A stretch of DNA of 23,353 bases from CAYRAV01 sp964422365 (GTDB lineage Bacteria > Bacillota > Clostridia > Lachnospirales > Lachnospiraceae). The notes under the pieces were generated by a model. It had not been told where the DNA came from. It made no database searches and saw only the letters and a list, made by a program, of their open reading frames with translations. The stretch covers positions 1 through 23,353 of the forward strand of contig CAYRAV010000051.1 in the NCBI GenBank assembly GCA_964422365.1, written 5' to 3'. Shown in pieces: positions 1 through 8,899 of the stretch (the stretch's first letter is position 1; every line of letters begins with the position of its first letter). Made by a program: the position numbers and the translations under genes.

Positions 1-2494
1 AGAAGAACGTGCTCCCATGTGCGGTATTCCATATCACGCAGTAGATGGTTACCTGAACAAACTGGTAGGACGGGGATATAAAGTGGCAATCTGCGAACAG
101 GTTGAAGATCCCAAAAATGCAAAAGGGATTGTAAAACGTGATGTAATACGAATTGTTACACCTGGAACTAATTTAAGTACCCAAATATTAGAAGATGGTA
201 AAAATAATTATCTTCTTGCCGTTTTTTGTGATAAAAAAGGATATGGTATTTCCTGTGTAGATGTCACTACTGGTGATTATTCTGTTACAGAAGTGGATAC
301 AGCAAAAAAGGTACTTGATGAAATTAATAAGTTTGTACCTTCTGAAATTATATGTAATGAGACATTCCTGGAAAGCAAGCTGGATTTTGAAGATTTGAAA
401 AACAGGTTGAGCATTGCGATATCCTCTCTGGATTCATGGTATTTTGATCGGGATTTGTGTGAAAGAAGTTTAAAAGAGCATTTTCAGATAAAAGCACTAG
501 AAGGACTGGGATTGAAAGACTATTCAATGGGTATTATTGCTGCAGGTGCAATTATGCAGTATTTAACAGAAACCCAAAAGATTTCCCTTGCACATATTAC
601 AACAATAGTACCTTATATTACCAATCACTTTATGCTTCTTGACAGTGCAACCAGAAGAAATTTAGAGTTGATAGAAACCTTACGTGAAAAACAGAAACGC
701 GGCTCTCTTTTGTGGGTATTAGATAAAACGAAAACTGCCATGGGGGCAAGACTCTTAAGAACCTATGTAGAGCAGCCTCTGATTGAAAAACAATCTATTA
801 ACAAACGTTTAGATGCGATAGAGGAACTAAATGAAAATGCCATTACAAGAGAAGAGTTAAGAGAATATCTGAATTCTGTCTATGATTTAGAACGGCTGAT
901 AGGGAAAGTAGCATACAAAAATGCGAATCCGCGGGATTTAATTTCTCTTCGTGCTTCTTTAGAAATGCTTCCGCCAATTAAAATATTGCTGGGTGACTTA
1001 CAGACAGAAGAAATAAAAGATATCTATGAAAATATGGATACCTTGGAAGAGTTATGCCAGCTTATTCAAAATGCGATTGAAGAAGAACCGCCAATTACAG
1101 TAAAAGAAGGTGGAATAATCCGTACTGGTTTTAATGAAGAAATAGATACTTTACGAAAGGCAAAAACAGAAGGAAAAACGTGGCTTGCTGAACTAGAAAC
1201 CAGAGAACGTGAAAAAACTGGTATTAAGAATTTAAAAGTAAAATTTAATAAAGTATTTGGTTATTATTTAGAAGTGACAAACTCTTATAAGGAATTGGTT
1301 CCAGACGAGTGGGCGAGAAAACAGACACTTGCCAATGCAGAACGATATACAACCGATGAATTGAAAGAGTTAGAAGATACGATATTAGGTGCAGAGGAAA
1401 AATTATTTGCACTGGAATATGAAATTTTTATACAAGTCCGTGAAGAAATTGCTTCTAACATTAAACGTATTCAGACAACAGCGAAAGCAGTTGCAAAAAT
1501 TGATGTAATAGCTTCTCTTGCTCTAGTATCTGAAAGAAATAGTTATGTCCGCCCATCTATCAATGAAAATGGTGTCATTCATATCAAAGATGGCAGGCAT
1601 CCTGTGGTAGAACAGATGATTTCTAATGATGCTTTTGTGACAAATGATACGTTACTGGACAATGAAAACAATTGTATTTCTATTATTACAGGTCCGAATA
1701 TGGCAGGAAAGTCCACATATATGCGTCAAACTGCGTTAATTGTTTTAATGGCACAGATTGGTTGTTTTGTCCCTGCAAGAGAGGCGGATATAGGTGTGGT
1801 AGATAGAATCTTTACTCGTGTAGGTGCATCGGATGATTTGGCTTCAGGACAAAGTACATTTATGGTAGAAATGACAGAGGTGGCAAATATTTTAAGAAAT
1901 GCCACAAAAAACAGTCTTTTGATTTTAGATGAAATAGGCAGAGGCACCAGTACGTTTGATGGGTTAAGCATTGCATGGGCAGTGGTAGAGCACATTGCGA
2001 ATCATGAATGGTTAGGCGCTAAGACATTATTTGCCACACACTATCATGAATTAACAGAATTAGAGCGAAAAATAGCAAGTGTCAACAATTATTATATTGC
2101 AGTGAGTGAACAGGGAGATGATATTGTATTTTTGCGTAAAATAAAAAAAGGCGGCGCAGATAAAAGTTATGGTATTCAGGTCGCAAAATTAGCGGGTGTG
2201 CCAGAGAATGTATTAAAACGTGCAAAGGAAATTGTTGAGCAGTTATCTGATAATGATATTATGGAAAAAGCAAAGCAGATTGATGTTTCCATAGAGAAGA
2301 AATCCCCAGTAAAAAACAAGAAAAAGAAAAAAACAGAGGATAACCAGCTGTCCATGTTTGATGGATTTGCAAAAATGCCATCTACAGAAGATATATTACT
2401 AGAACTTCGGGAAATGGATTTAAATGCCATTACACCAATGGATGCATTAAATAAATTATACCAGATACAACAAAAAGTAAAGGAACGCTGGTAA
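1..2494 (+). CDS. mutS: DNA mismatch repair ATPase MutS (5'-truncated by window edge)
   Basis: MutS recognises mismatches and small loops and, as an ATP-driven clamp, recruits MutL. The reading frame is open from base 2 (E-E-R-A-P before M-C-G-I-P-Y-H-A), so the ATG at 17 is internal. By comparison with E. coli MutS roughly 60 N-terminal residues are missing, including the Phe-x-Glu mismatch-reading motif. Visible parts are the rest of the mismatch domain, the connector/lever/clamp region, and the C-terminal ABC ATPase with Walker A GPNMAGKST (1691-1717), Walker B LILDEIGRGTSTFDG and FATHYHELTEL. Near the C-terminus a Lys-rich linker is followed by QLSMF (2345-2359), which resembles the sliding-clamp-binding motif of Bacillus MutS. 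mutL begins 21 bases downstream after a strong AAGGAGG. Identification is secure; only the true start is outside the window. Confidence 0.98.
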   Translation, partial: EERAPMCGIPYHAVDGYLNKLVGRGYKVAICEQVEDPKNAKGIVKRDVIRIVTPGTNLSTQILEDGKNNYLLAVFCDKKGYGISCVDVTTGDYSVTEVDTAKKVLDEINKFVPSEIICNETFLESKLDFEDLKNRLSIAISSLDSWYFDRDLCERSLKEHFQIKALEGLGLKDYSMGIIAAGAIMQYLTETQKISLAHITTIVPYITNHFMLLDSATRRNLELIETLREKQKRGSLLWVLDKTKTAMGARLLRTYVEQPLIEKQSINKRLDAIEELNENAITREELREYLNSVYDLERLIGKVAYKNANPRDLISLRASLEMLPPIKILLGDLQTEEIKDIYENMDTLEELCQLIQNAIEEEPPITVKEGGIIRTGFNEEIDTLRKAKTEGKTWLAELETREREKTGIKNLKVKFNKVFGYYLEVTNSYKELVPDEWARKQTLANAERYTTDELKELEDTILGAEEKLFALEYEIFIQVREEIASNIKRIQTTAKAVAKIDVIASLALVSERNSYVRPSINENGVIHIKDGRHPVVEQMISNDAFVTNDTLLDNENNCISIITGPNMAGKSTYMRQTALIVLMAQIGCFVPAREADIGVVDRIFTRVGASDDLASGQSTFMVEMTEVANILRNATKNSLLILDEIGRGTSTFDGLSIAWAVVEHIANHEWLGAKTLFATHYHELTELERKIASVNNYYIAVSEQGDDIVFLRKIKKGGADKSYGIQVAKLAGVPENVLKRAKEIVEQLSDNDIMEKAKQIDVSIEKKSPVKNKKKKKTEDNQLSMFDGFAKMPSTEDILLELREMDLNAITPMDALNKLYQIQQKVKERW

Positions 2495-2515
2495 GGTACA
2501 TAAGGAGGAAATTCC

Positions 2516-4624
2516 ATGTCGCTTATTAAAGTGCTTGATCAGAACACAATTAATCAAATTGCAGCAGGAGAAGTGATTGAACGTCCCAGTGCTGTTGTAA
2601 AAGAGTTAGTGGAAAATGCCATTGATGCAGGCGCGACAGCAGTTACAGTAGAAATAAAAGAAGGCGGTATTAGTTTTGTTAGAATTACGGATAATGGACT
2701 TGGAATTGCAAAAGAAGATATTCCGATTGCATTCAAACGCCATTCTACAAGTAAAATTAAAACAGCAGAGGATCTTCTTCATGTATCAAGTCTTGGTTTC
2801 CGCGGGGAGGCATTGTCTAGTATATGTGCAGTTGCCCAAGTAGAGCTTGTGACAAAAACAAGAAGCAGTTTTATGGGAACTCGTTATGTGATTGAAGGCA
2901 GTGAAGAAAAAAGCATAGAGGATATTGGATGCCCGGATGGCACAACATTTGTAGTACGAAACCTGTTTTTTAATACGCCTGCCAGAAGAAAATTTTTAAA
3001 AACAGCGGCTACAGAAGCAGGATATATAGGGGATTTAATGGAACGGCTTAGTGTGTCCCATCCTGAGATTTCATTTAAATTTATGAATAATAATCAATTG
3101 AAATTACATACTTCAGGAAATGGCAAATTAAAAGATGTTATTTACCATATTTACGGACGTGATATTACTGCACAAACTTTGGAAATTAACCATTCATCAG
3201 AAACGGCAGTAATCACTGGCTTTATCTGCAAACCAATTGTTGCAAGAGGTAACCGCAACCATATGAATTATTTTATTAATGGACGGTATATCAAAAGTAA
3301 AATTATCCATAAGGCAATTGAAGATGCTTATAAATCTTATATGATGGCACACAGATATCCATTTACTGTATTACATTTTACAATTGATAGTAAATATATT
3401 GATGTCAATGTGCACCCGACAAAAATGGAAATTCGTTTTACTAATCAGGAATCCATTTATCAAATGGTTTATAAAGCATTGTCAGATGTATTGAAATACA
3501 AAGAATTGATTCCGGAAGTAACGATTGGACAGGCAAAAAAAGCAGCAAGTAATACTAAAGCAGCTCTATTAAAAAAAGCACCGGAACCATTTGAAACAAA
3601 AAGGCTGGAGGATGAGAAAAAAGCAGAGCTGCAGAAGGGAAAGCAGGAAGATAAAAAATATAAAACAGAACACGATATAAAACAGAATACTATAGATACG
3701 ATTACAGTACCAAAAACAGGGCAAAACTATAAAGAGCAGAACAGTAAATCGTATACGGATGCTGCATTGTTAGAAGAGGAAACAAAATCCTATTCTGTAC
3801 TAGAACATAAGGGGGCAGCAGATGCATTATGTGAAAACCATCCGGCATCATCTGTTAGAGAATATCATACAACTGCCAGCCATACATCAAATATAGGAAA
3901 AGAAAAGATAGAGGCTTTGAAGAAGTGGAAAGATTACGAAAAAGCACCTCCATTAGAAAGTGTATTTCTTTCAAAGAAAAAAAATGTTACAACGGAAAAT
4001 GAGCAAATAAGTTTATTTAAAGATAAACTGCTTTCAGAGGATGGACAAAAAAATCATAGAATTATTGGCCAGATTTTTCGTACTTACTGGATTGTAGAAT
4101 ATGAAGATAAAATGTTCCTGATTGACCAGCATGCCGCTCATGAAAAAGTTTTATATGAGAAATTAATGAAGTCTTTAAAAGAAAAAAACTTTTTATCGCA
4201 GATGTTGGAGCCGCCACTTATTTTATCGCTGTCTATGAGGGAAGAGGATGCATTGAAAAAAAATATGGATGTATTGGCGCAACTGGGATTTGAAATAGAA
4301 GCATTTGGAGGAAAGGAGTATTCTGTTCGCGGAGTACCTGCAGATTTGCTTGGCATTGCTCAAAAAGATTTACTGGTTGAACTGATAGATACGCTTGTAG
4401 ATGAGGCACCATCAAAAACATCTGAGCTTATATTAGAAAAGGCAGCATCGATGTCTTGTAAAGCAGCAGTAAAGGGAAATCAAGACTTATCCTTTCAGGA
4501 AGCAGAAGCACTCATTGATTATTTAATGACATTGGAAAATCCATATCATTGTCCTCATGGACGTCCTGTTATTGTATCTATGAGTAAATATGAAATGGAA
4601 AAGAAATTTAAACGTATTATATAG
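2516..4624 (+). CDS. mutL: DNA mismatch repair endonuclease MutL
   Basis: MutL couples mismatch recognition by MutS to strand incision. The N-terminal GHKL ATPase is complete: NQIAAGEVIERP and the catalytic-Glu helix VKELVENAIDAGA, then DNGLGI, RHSTSKI and GFRGEALSSI, all within about the first 110 residues. The C-terminal domain carries the metal-dependent nicking endonuclease motif DQHAAHEKVLYE (DQHA-x2-E-x4-E pattern) plus SCKAAVKGNQ and CPHGRP. It is therefore the endonuclease-type MutL of bacteria lacking MutH. The linker (about residues 340-515) is Lys/Glu-rich and low complexity; it contains QISLF (residues 497-501, bases 4004-4018), a candidate beta-clamp motif. ATG 2516 follows AAGGAGG with good spacing and matches the usual MutL N-terminus. 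At 702 aa it is slightly long for the family because of the linker. Confidence 0.98.
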   Translation: MSLIKVLDQNTINQIAAGEVIERPSAVVKELVENAIDAGATAVTVEIKEGGISFVRITDNGLGIAKEDIPIAFKRHSTSKIKTAEDLLHVSSLGFRGEALSSICAVAQVELVTKTRSSFMGTRYVIEGSEEKSIEDIGCPDGTTFVVRNLFFNTPARRKFLKTAATEAGYIGDLMERLSVSHPEISFKFMNNNQLKLHTSGNGKLKDVIYHIYGRDITAQTLEINHSSETAVITGFICKPIVARGNRNHMNYFINGRYIKSKIIHKAIEDAYKSYMMAHRYPFTVLHFTIDSKYIDVNVHPTKMEIRFTNQESIYQMVYKALSDVLKYKELIPEVTIGQAKKAASNTKAALLKKAPEPFETKRLEDEKKAELQKGKQEDKKYKTEHDIKQNTIDTITVPKTGQNYKEQNSKSYTDAALLEEETKSYSVLEHKGAADALCENHPASSVREYHTTASHTSNIGKEKIEALKKWKDYEKAPPLESVFLSKKKNVTTENEQISLFKDKLLSEDGQKNHRIIGQIFRTYWIVEYEDKMFLIDQHAAHEKVLYEKLMKSLKEKNFLSQMLEPPLILSLSMREEDALKKNMDVLAQLGFEIEAFGGKEYSVRGVPADLLGIAQKDLLVELIDTLVDEAPSKTSELILEKAASMSCKAAVKGNQDLSFQEAEALIDYLMTLENPYHCPHGRPVIVSMSKYEMEKKFKRII

Positions 4625-4705
4625 CACAGATGAACTGTAGCATTTGATGTTTGTAAATGGCAGTTTTGAATAGCTTTGATATTTTAGAAAGGTTTGATAG
4701 GAAAT

Positions 4706-5674
4706 ATGAAAGAGAGCACAAAGCAGCCGCTTATTGTTCTTACAGGTCCAACGGCAGTAGGAAAGACCAGTTTATCCATACAACTTGCAAAAATGATACA
4801 TGGAGAAATTATTTCTGCAGATTCGATGCAGGTATATAAAGAAATGGATATTGGAACTGCCAAAATTACACCAGAGGAAATGTGCGGAGTTCCTCATTAT
4901 CTGATAGATGAATTTTTACCGAGTGAAGACTTTAATGTGGCAAAATTTAAACAATATGCAGACAAATATATTCAGACAATATACAAACATGGAAATATTC
5001 CTATCTTGGTTGGTGGAACAGGATTCTATATTCAGGCAGTTTTGAATAATATTGATTTTGAAAAAAATGATGGAGATACCGCCTATCGAAGAGAATTAGA
5101 GGAACTTGCAAATGAAAAAGGAAATACCTATTTATACGAAATGTTAAAAAAAGTGGACCCAAAATCAACAAAAACCATTCATGAGAATAATGTAAAACGT
5201 GTGATTCGTGCATTGGAGTTTTATCAGCAGACCGGAAAAAGGATCTCAGAGCATAATGAACAGGAGAGAGAAAAAAAATCACCTTATCAGTTTGCTTATT
5301 TTGTTTTGACAGAGGATAGGGACATTTTATACAATAGAATCAACAAACGTGTAGATGCTATGGTTAATCAGGGACTATTGGAAGAAGTCACTGTATTGCG
5401 CAATAAAGGTTACACAAGTGATATGGTGTCTATGCAGGGAATAGGTTACAAAGAAATGATGGAATACCTTAATGGTAGGTGTTCTTATGAAGAAGCGATT
5501 GACAAATTAAAGAAAAATACCAGACATTTTGCAAAACGCCAGCTGACTTGGTTTAAGAGGGAACGGGAAGTGATCTGGGTGGACAAAAATGAGTTTAAAC
5601 AGGATGAGGCTCTTATTTTGCAATATATGTTAGAAAAATTAAAGGAAAGACAGATTGGAGTAATAAAACAATGA
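4706..5674 (+). CDS. miaA: tRNA dimethylallyltransferase MiaA
   Basis: MiaA transfers a dimethylallyl group to N6 of A37 in tRNAs reading UNN codons, which supports decoding accuracy. The protein begins MKESTKQPLIVLTGPTAVGK; the P-loop GPTAVGKTS spans residues 14-22. It is followed by the family signatures DSMQVYKEMDIGTAK, VPHYLID, VGGTGFYIQA and a C-terminal RHFAKRQLTWFKRE stretch typical of MiaA. Length is 322 aa from ATG 4706. An in-frame TTG at 4694 would add four residues but lies only one base after AGAAAGG, so ATG 4706 is preferred (AGGA 3 nt and AGAAAGG 13 nt upstream; neither is ideal). It lies about 80 bases after mutL, the common Firmicute mutS-mutL-miaA order, and its TGA overlaps the next ATG (ATGA at 5671-5674). 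No hfq gene follows it. Confidence 0.97.
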   Translation: MKESTKQPLIVLTGPTAVGKTSLSIQLAKMIHGEIISADSMQVYKEMDIGTAKITPEEMCGVPHYLIDEFLPSEDFNVAKFKQYADKYIQTIYKHGNIPILVGGTGFYIQAVLNNIDFEKNDGDTAYRRELEELANEKGNTYLYEMLKKVDPKSTKTIHENNVKRVIRALEFYQQTGKRISEHNEQEREKKSPYQFAYFVLTEDRDILYNRINKRVDAMVNQGLLEEVTVLRNKGYTSDMVSMQGIGYKEMMEYLNGRCSYEEAIDKLKKNTRHFAKRQLTWFKREREVIWVDKNEFKQDEALILQYMLEKLKERQIGVIKQ

Positions 5675-6960
5675 ATATGACATTAGCAGAACTATATCAT
5701 AAACTGAATTTAACAGATAGTGTAATTTCATTTTGCGGGCAGGTAGAGCATGATTTAAAAGAACGTTTTGAAAAAATTGATGCTGTTGCAGAGTATAACC
5801 AGTTAAAAGTGTTATCTGCCATGCAGAAAAATAAAGTGAGTGATGTACATTTTGCGGCTACTTCAGGATATGGATATAATGATTTAGGAAGAGATACTCT
5901 TGAACGTGTATATGCAGATACATTTCATGCAGAGGCTGCGTTGGTTCGTCCACAGTTAACTTGTGGAACACATGCTTTGACTGTAGCACTTGCGGCAAAC
6001 CTCCGTCCGGGAGATGAATTATTATCCCCTGTAGGAAAGCCTTATGATACATTAGAAGGTGTGATTGGCATCAAGGAAACAAAGGGGTCTTTGGCTGAAT
6101 ACAATATTACTTATGCCCAAGTTGATTTGCTGGAAAATGGAGCATTTGATTATGAAGGTATCAAAAATGCGATTCATTCCAATACAAAAATGGTGACAAT
6201 ACAGCGTTCAAAGGGATATGATCCACGGCCAACGTTATCAGTAGAACAGATTGGTGAGTTAATTGCATTTATTAAAAATATTAAACCAGATATTATTTGT
6301 ATGGTAGATAACTGTTATGGTGAATTTGTGGAAACCATTGAACCAACAGATGCAGGTGCTGATTTATGTGTAGGTTCTCTGATTAAAAATCCGGGCGGCG
6401 GACTTGCTCCAATTGGCGGATATATTGTAGGAAAAAAAGAGTATGTCGAAAATGCAGCATTTCGTCTGACTGCCCCTGGTCTTGGTAAGGAAGTAGGTGC
6501 GACACTAGGCATTAACCAATCTATTTATCAGGGATTTTTTATGGCACCGCAAGTTGTGTCAGGTGCATTAAAAGGAGCAATCTTTGCAGCAAATATTTAT
6601 CAAAAACTTGGTTTTTGTGTTGTGCCGGATGCAACAGAAGAGAGATATGATATTATTCAGGCAGTTACATTAGGCAGTGCTGATAGGATGATTGCATTCT
6701 GCAAGGGAATTCAGGCAGCAGCTCCTGTTGACAGTTATGTTACTCCGGAACCTTGGGCAATGCCAGGCTATCATTCAGATGTGATTATGGCAGCAGGTGC
6801 ATTTGTACAGGGGTCTTCTATCGAACTAAGTGCAGATGGACCAATCGAAGAACCTTATGCTGTATATTTTCAAGGAGGATTGACATGGCATCATGCAAAA
6901 TATGGAATTATGATGTCTTTACAAAAACTACTAGAAGCAGGACTTGTAATATTGCCATAA
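5671..6960 (+). CDS. PLP-dependent lyase of the YnbB / methionine gamma-lyase-like 'aluminum resistance' family
   Basis: This fold-type I PLP protein belongs to the family annotated as 'cystathionine beta-lyase family protein involved in aluminum resistance' (B. subtilis YnbB). Its true substrate is not known to me. The likely Schiff-base lysine is K239 (codon 6385-6387) in GSLIKNPGGGLAPIGGY, the usual family signature. DVHFAATSGYGYNDLGRDTLERVYADTFHAEAA and the VDNCYGEF motif also fit. Length (429 aa) is normal. The start overlaps the miaA stop in an ATGA, indicating translational coupling; GGAG at 5657-5660 gives acceptable spacing. In Bacillus the orthologue also lies downstream of miaA, with hfq, hflX and others between; here those genes are absent. 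The product name is only a family label. Confidence 0.9.
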   Translation: MNMTLAELYHKLNLTDSVISFCGQVEHDLKERFEKIDAVAEYNQLKVLSAMQKNKVSDVHFAATSGYGYNDLGRDTLERVYADTFHAEAALVRPQLTCGTHALTVALAANLRPGDELLSPVGKPYDTLEGVIGIKETKGSLAEYNITYAQVDLLENGAFDYEGIKNAIHSNTKMVTIQRSKGYDPRPTLSVEQIGELIAFIKNIKPDIICMVDNCYGEFVETIEPTDAGADLCVGSLIKNPGGGLAPIGGYIVGKKEYVENAAFRLTAPGLGKEVGATLGINQSIYQGFFMAPQVVSGALKGAIFAANIYQKLGFCVVPDATEERYDIIQAVTLGSADRMIAFCKGIQAAAPVDSYVTPEPWAMPGYHSDVIMAAGAFVQGSSIELSADGPIEEPYAVYFQGGLTWHHAKYGIMMSLQKLLEAGLVILP

Positions 6961-7017
6961 GATTTTTAATAGTTATGAATATTTAGCAAAAAAATTATAA
7001 AAATTTGGAATAAGTTC

Positions 7018-7046
7018 TATACAAATAAAATATGTTATGCTACAAT
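7018..7046 (+). promoter_or_regulatory. Putative sigma-A promoter for radC-mreBCD
   Basis: TATACA (7018-7023) matches TTGACA at 4 of 6 positions and stands 17 bases from TACAAT (7041-7046, 5 of 6 to TATAAT). A TG dinucleotide one base upstream of the -10 (7038-7039) makes it an extended -10. Predicted initiation is near 7053, giving a leader of about 58 nt. It lies in the first sizeable non-coding gap (150 bp) after the mutS operon, so it is a sensible start for the radC transcript. It is seen by eye only. Confidence 0.6.
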
Positions 7047-7082
7047 GTGATGTGGGAATTTTATAAAAAATGGGATATTATA

Positions 7083-7114
7083 GCATTTTGTTTTATAAAA
7101 AACTAGAAAAATGC
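7083..7114 (+). promoter_or_regulatory. Stem-loop in the radC leader covering the start codon
   Basis: GCATTTT (7083-7089) pairs with AAAATGC (7108-7114). An inner stem of GTTTT with AAAAC can form between them, so the ATG of radC (7111-7113) lies in the 3' arm. No Shine-Dalgarno sequence is visible before this ATG. A 12-base direct repeat, TTTTATAAAAAA, occurs at 7059-7070 and 7091-7102, starts 32 bases apart. The pairing is A/T-rich and weak, so a regulatory role is only a suggestion. Confidence 0.3.
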
Positions 7115-7806
7115 AACAAAAACAAACATTAAAAAATCTTCCTGTTTCGGAACGTCCTTATGAAAAATGTGAGAGGTATGGAGTGGCAAATTTATCCGAT
7201 GCAGAACTTTTAGCTGTTATTATTAAATGTGGAACTCAAAACAAAACAGCCATAGATGTTTCAAATCAAATCTTGAATTATTCCAAAGAGATACCAGGGC
7301 TAAGTATTCTGAATTATTTGTCTTTACAGGAATTAATGTCGATAGAAGGGATTGGAAGAGTGAAGGCAATACAGCTTTTATGCATAGCAGAGTTGTCTAA
7401 AAGAATGGCAAGGGAAAAGAAAAGGAAAACGTTAGCATTATTGACACCAAATGCAGTGGCTGATTATTATATGCAGGATTTGCGTTATCTGACTTATGAA
7501 CAAGTAATTTTATTAATGGTAGATACAAAAAATTGTATTATAAAAGATGTTATTATTTCTAAGGGGACTGTTAATCTGTCTATGGCGGAGCCCCGTGAGA
7601 TCTTTATCAATGCATTAAAATGCGGTGCTGTACGAATTATATTGCTTCATAATCATCCTAGCGGAGATCCTGCACCTAGTGAGTCGGATATTGCATTAAC
7701 CAGACGCATTAAAGAGGCTGGAGAATTAATTGGAATTCAGTTGTTAGATCACATCATAATTGGGGATAATATTTATATTAGTTTAAAAGAAAAAGGAATT
7801 TTATAG
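7111..7806 (+). CDS. radC: RadC family JAB/MPN-domain protein
   Basis: RadC-like proteins (UPF0758) have an N-terminal helix-hairpin-helix region and a C-terminal JAB1/MPN metalloprotease-like fold. Their cellular role is unresolved, and the old DNA-repair assignment in E. coli is not well supported. Here the N-terminus reads LPVSERPYEKCERYG...LSDAELLAVIIKCGT as in the family. The JAMM metal motif is intact: H180-N-H182-PSGDPAP-S190-x-x-D193. Length (231 aa) is typical. ATG 7111 is the only in-frame start after the TAA at 7096-7098, yet it has no recognisable ribosome binding site, only an A-rich leader. radC sits directly upstream of mreB, a widely conserved neighbourhood. A 45-base gap without a terminator separates them, so they are probably co-transcribed. 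Confidence 0.95.
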   Translation: MQQKQTLKNLPVSERPYEKCERYGVANLSDAELLAVIIKCGTQNKTAIDVSNQILNYSKEIPGLSILNYLSLQELMSIEGIGRVKAIQLLCIAELSKRMAREKKRKTLALLTPNAVADYYMQDLRYLTYEQVILLMVDTKNCIIKDVIISKGTVNLSMAEPREIFINALKCGAVRIILLHNHPSGDPAPSESDIALTRRIKEAGELIGIQLLDHIIIGDNIYISLKEKGIL

Positions 7807-7851
7807 TATATGCACAAGCATAAATTTTAGTATCGGAAGGAGACCACCGTA

Positions 7852-8886
7852 ATGGCGAAAAAGGTATTTGGTATCGATTTTGGTACAAGTATGATAAAAA
7901 TATATAAAAGGGGCAATGGGATTATTTTGGAAGAGAAAAATGTAATTGCCATTGAAAACAGAAAAAAGGTGTTAGCAGTAGGAAATGGAGCTTATGACAT
8001 GCTAGAGAAAGCTCCTATTAACATAGAAGTTTCCTATCCTGTTAGAAATGGTGTAATTGCAGATATTATGAATATGCAGTCTTCGCTGGATTATTATCTA
8101 AACCGTATCAACGGAAAAAAATCATTTTTGTCAAATGGAACAGATTATTATGTGGCAGTTCCTACGGATATTACAGAAGTAGAAAAAAGAGCATTTTTTG
8201 ATTTGGTCCAGAATTCCAGTGGCAATGCAAAATATATCGGTATTGTGGAAAAACCCATTGCGGCGGCATTAGGCATTAATTTAGACATTACAAATGCTTG
8301 TGGTGTTATGATTGTAGATATTGGTGCTGAGACAACAGAAATTTCTATTATGTCATTAGGTGGTATTGTATTAAGCAAATTGATACCTGTTGGTGGAAAC
8401 AGATTAGACGAATCTATCAAACTTTATGTAAAGAAAAAATATAATTTGGTGATTGGTGATAAAACAGCAGAGATTATTAAGAAACAATTAGCCTCTGCAT
8501 GTCCAACTGCAGAAGAAACTGTAAAAGTTTATGGAAGAAATGTTGTAACAGGACTTCCAAGTGAAATGGAAATCAGTTCTACAATGGTATATGATGCTAC
8601 AAAGGAACATTTATATTCCATTGTAGATGCTATTCGTATTATTCTTGAACGGACTCCGCCTGAAATTTCTTCTGATATTATCGATTCTGGTATCTATGTA
8701 ACAGGTGGTTCTTCGAAAATCAGAAATTTGAAACAATTATTCCATGATGAAACAGATTTAAAAATTAATATTGCTGATGACGCAGAAAATGCAGTAGTAA
8801 AAGGACTTGGAGTTATTATCGAAAATCCTGCATTGAGTTCTTTGGCTACATCATCCAGGCAAATTAATTATTCAATAAAGAAATAA
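7852..8886 (+). CDS. mreB: MreB-family rod-shape actin homologue (divergent nucleotide site)
   Basis: MreB is a membrane-bound bacterial actin that organises lateral-wall synthesis. Family and synteny are clear: phosphate-1 loop GIDFGTS near the N-terminus, NGVIADI, the AVPTDITEVEKRAF block, SLGGIVLSKLIPVGGNRLDESI, the adenosine-loop VTGGSSKI, then mreC-mreD-mrdA. Two positions differ from canonical MreB. The phosphate-2 loop is D156-I-G-A-E-T-T rather than DIGGGTT. In the helix usually written EEPMAAAIG the residue just before Pro is Lys (E133-K134-P135); this aligns with Caulobacter MreB E140 and actin Q137, both linked to ATP hydrolysis. E133 is retained one residue earlier. Length (344 aa) is normal, with a short polar tail. 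ATG 7852 follows GGAAGGAGA. I recall similar variants in related Clostridia, so it is probably a lineage form, not a damaged gene. Confidence 0.93.
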   Translation: MAKKVFGIDFGTSMIKIYKRGNGIILEEKNVIAIENRKKVLAVGNGAYDMLEKAPINIEVSYPVRNGVIADIMNMQSSLDYYLNRINGKKSFLSNGTDYYVAVPTDITEVEKRAFFDLVQNSSGNAKYIGIVEKPIAAALGINLDITNACGVMIVDIGAETTEISIMSLGGIVLSKLIPVGGNRLDESIKLYVKKKYNLVIGDKTAEIIKKQLASACPTAEETVKVYGRNVVTGLPSEMEISSTMVYDATKEHLYSIVDAIRIILERTPPEISSDIIDSGIYVTGGSSKIRNLKQLFHDETDLKINIADDAENAVVKGLGVIIENPALSSLATSSRQINYSIKK

Positions 8887-8899
8887 GGATGGGATTGTG

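Noticed and set aside
1726..2517. Long minus-strand open frames opposite mutS
   Set aside because: They are antisense to the conserved MutS ATPase domain, with compositions expected from reverse reading and no start signals.
4657..4839. 60-codon + strand open frame at the mutL-miaA boundary
   Set aside because: It overlaps miaA out of frame, lacks a ribosome binding site and resembles nothing; miaA has clear motifs in its own frame.
7808..7823. TATGC/GCATA hairpin between radC and mreB as a terminator
   Set aside because: The stem is only 5 bp and lacks a following T run; the 45-base gap is more consistent with co-transcription.
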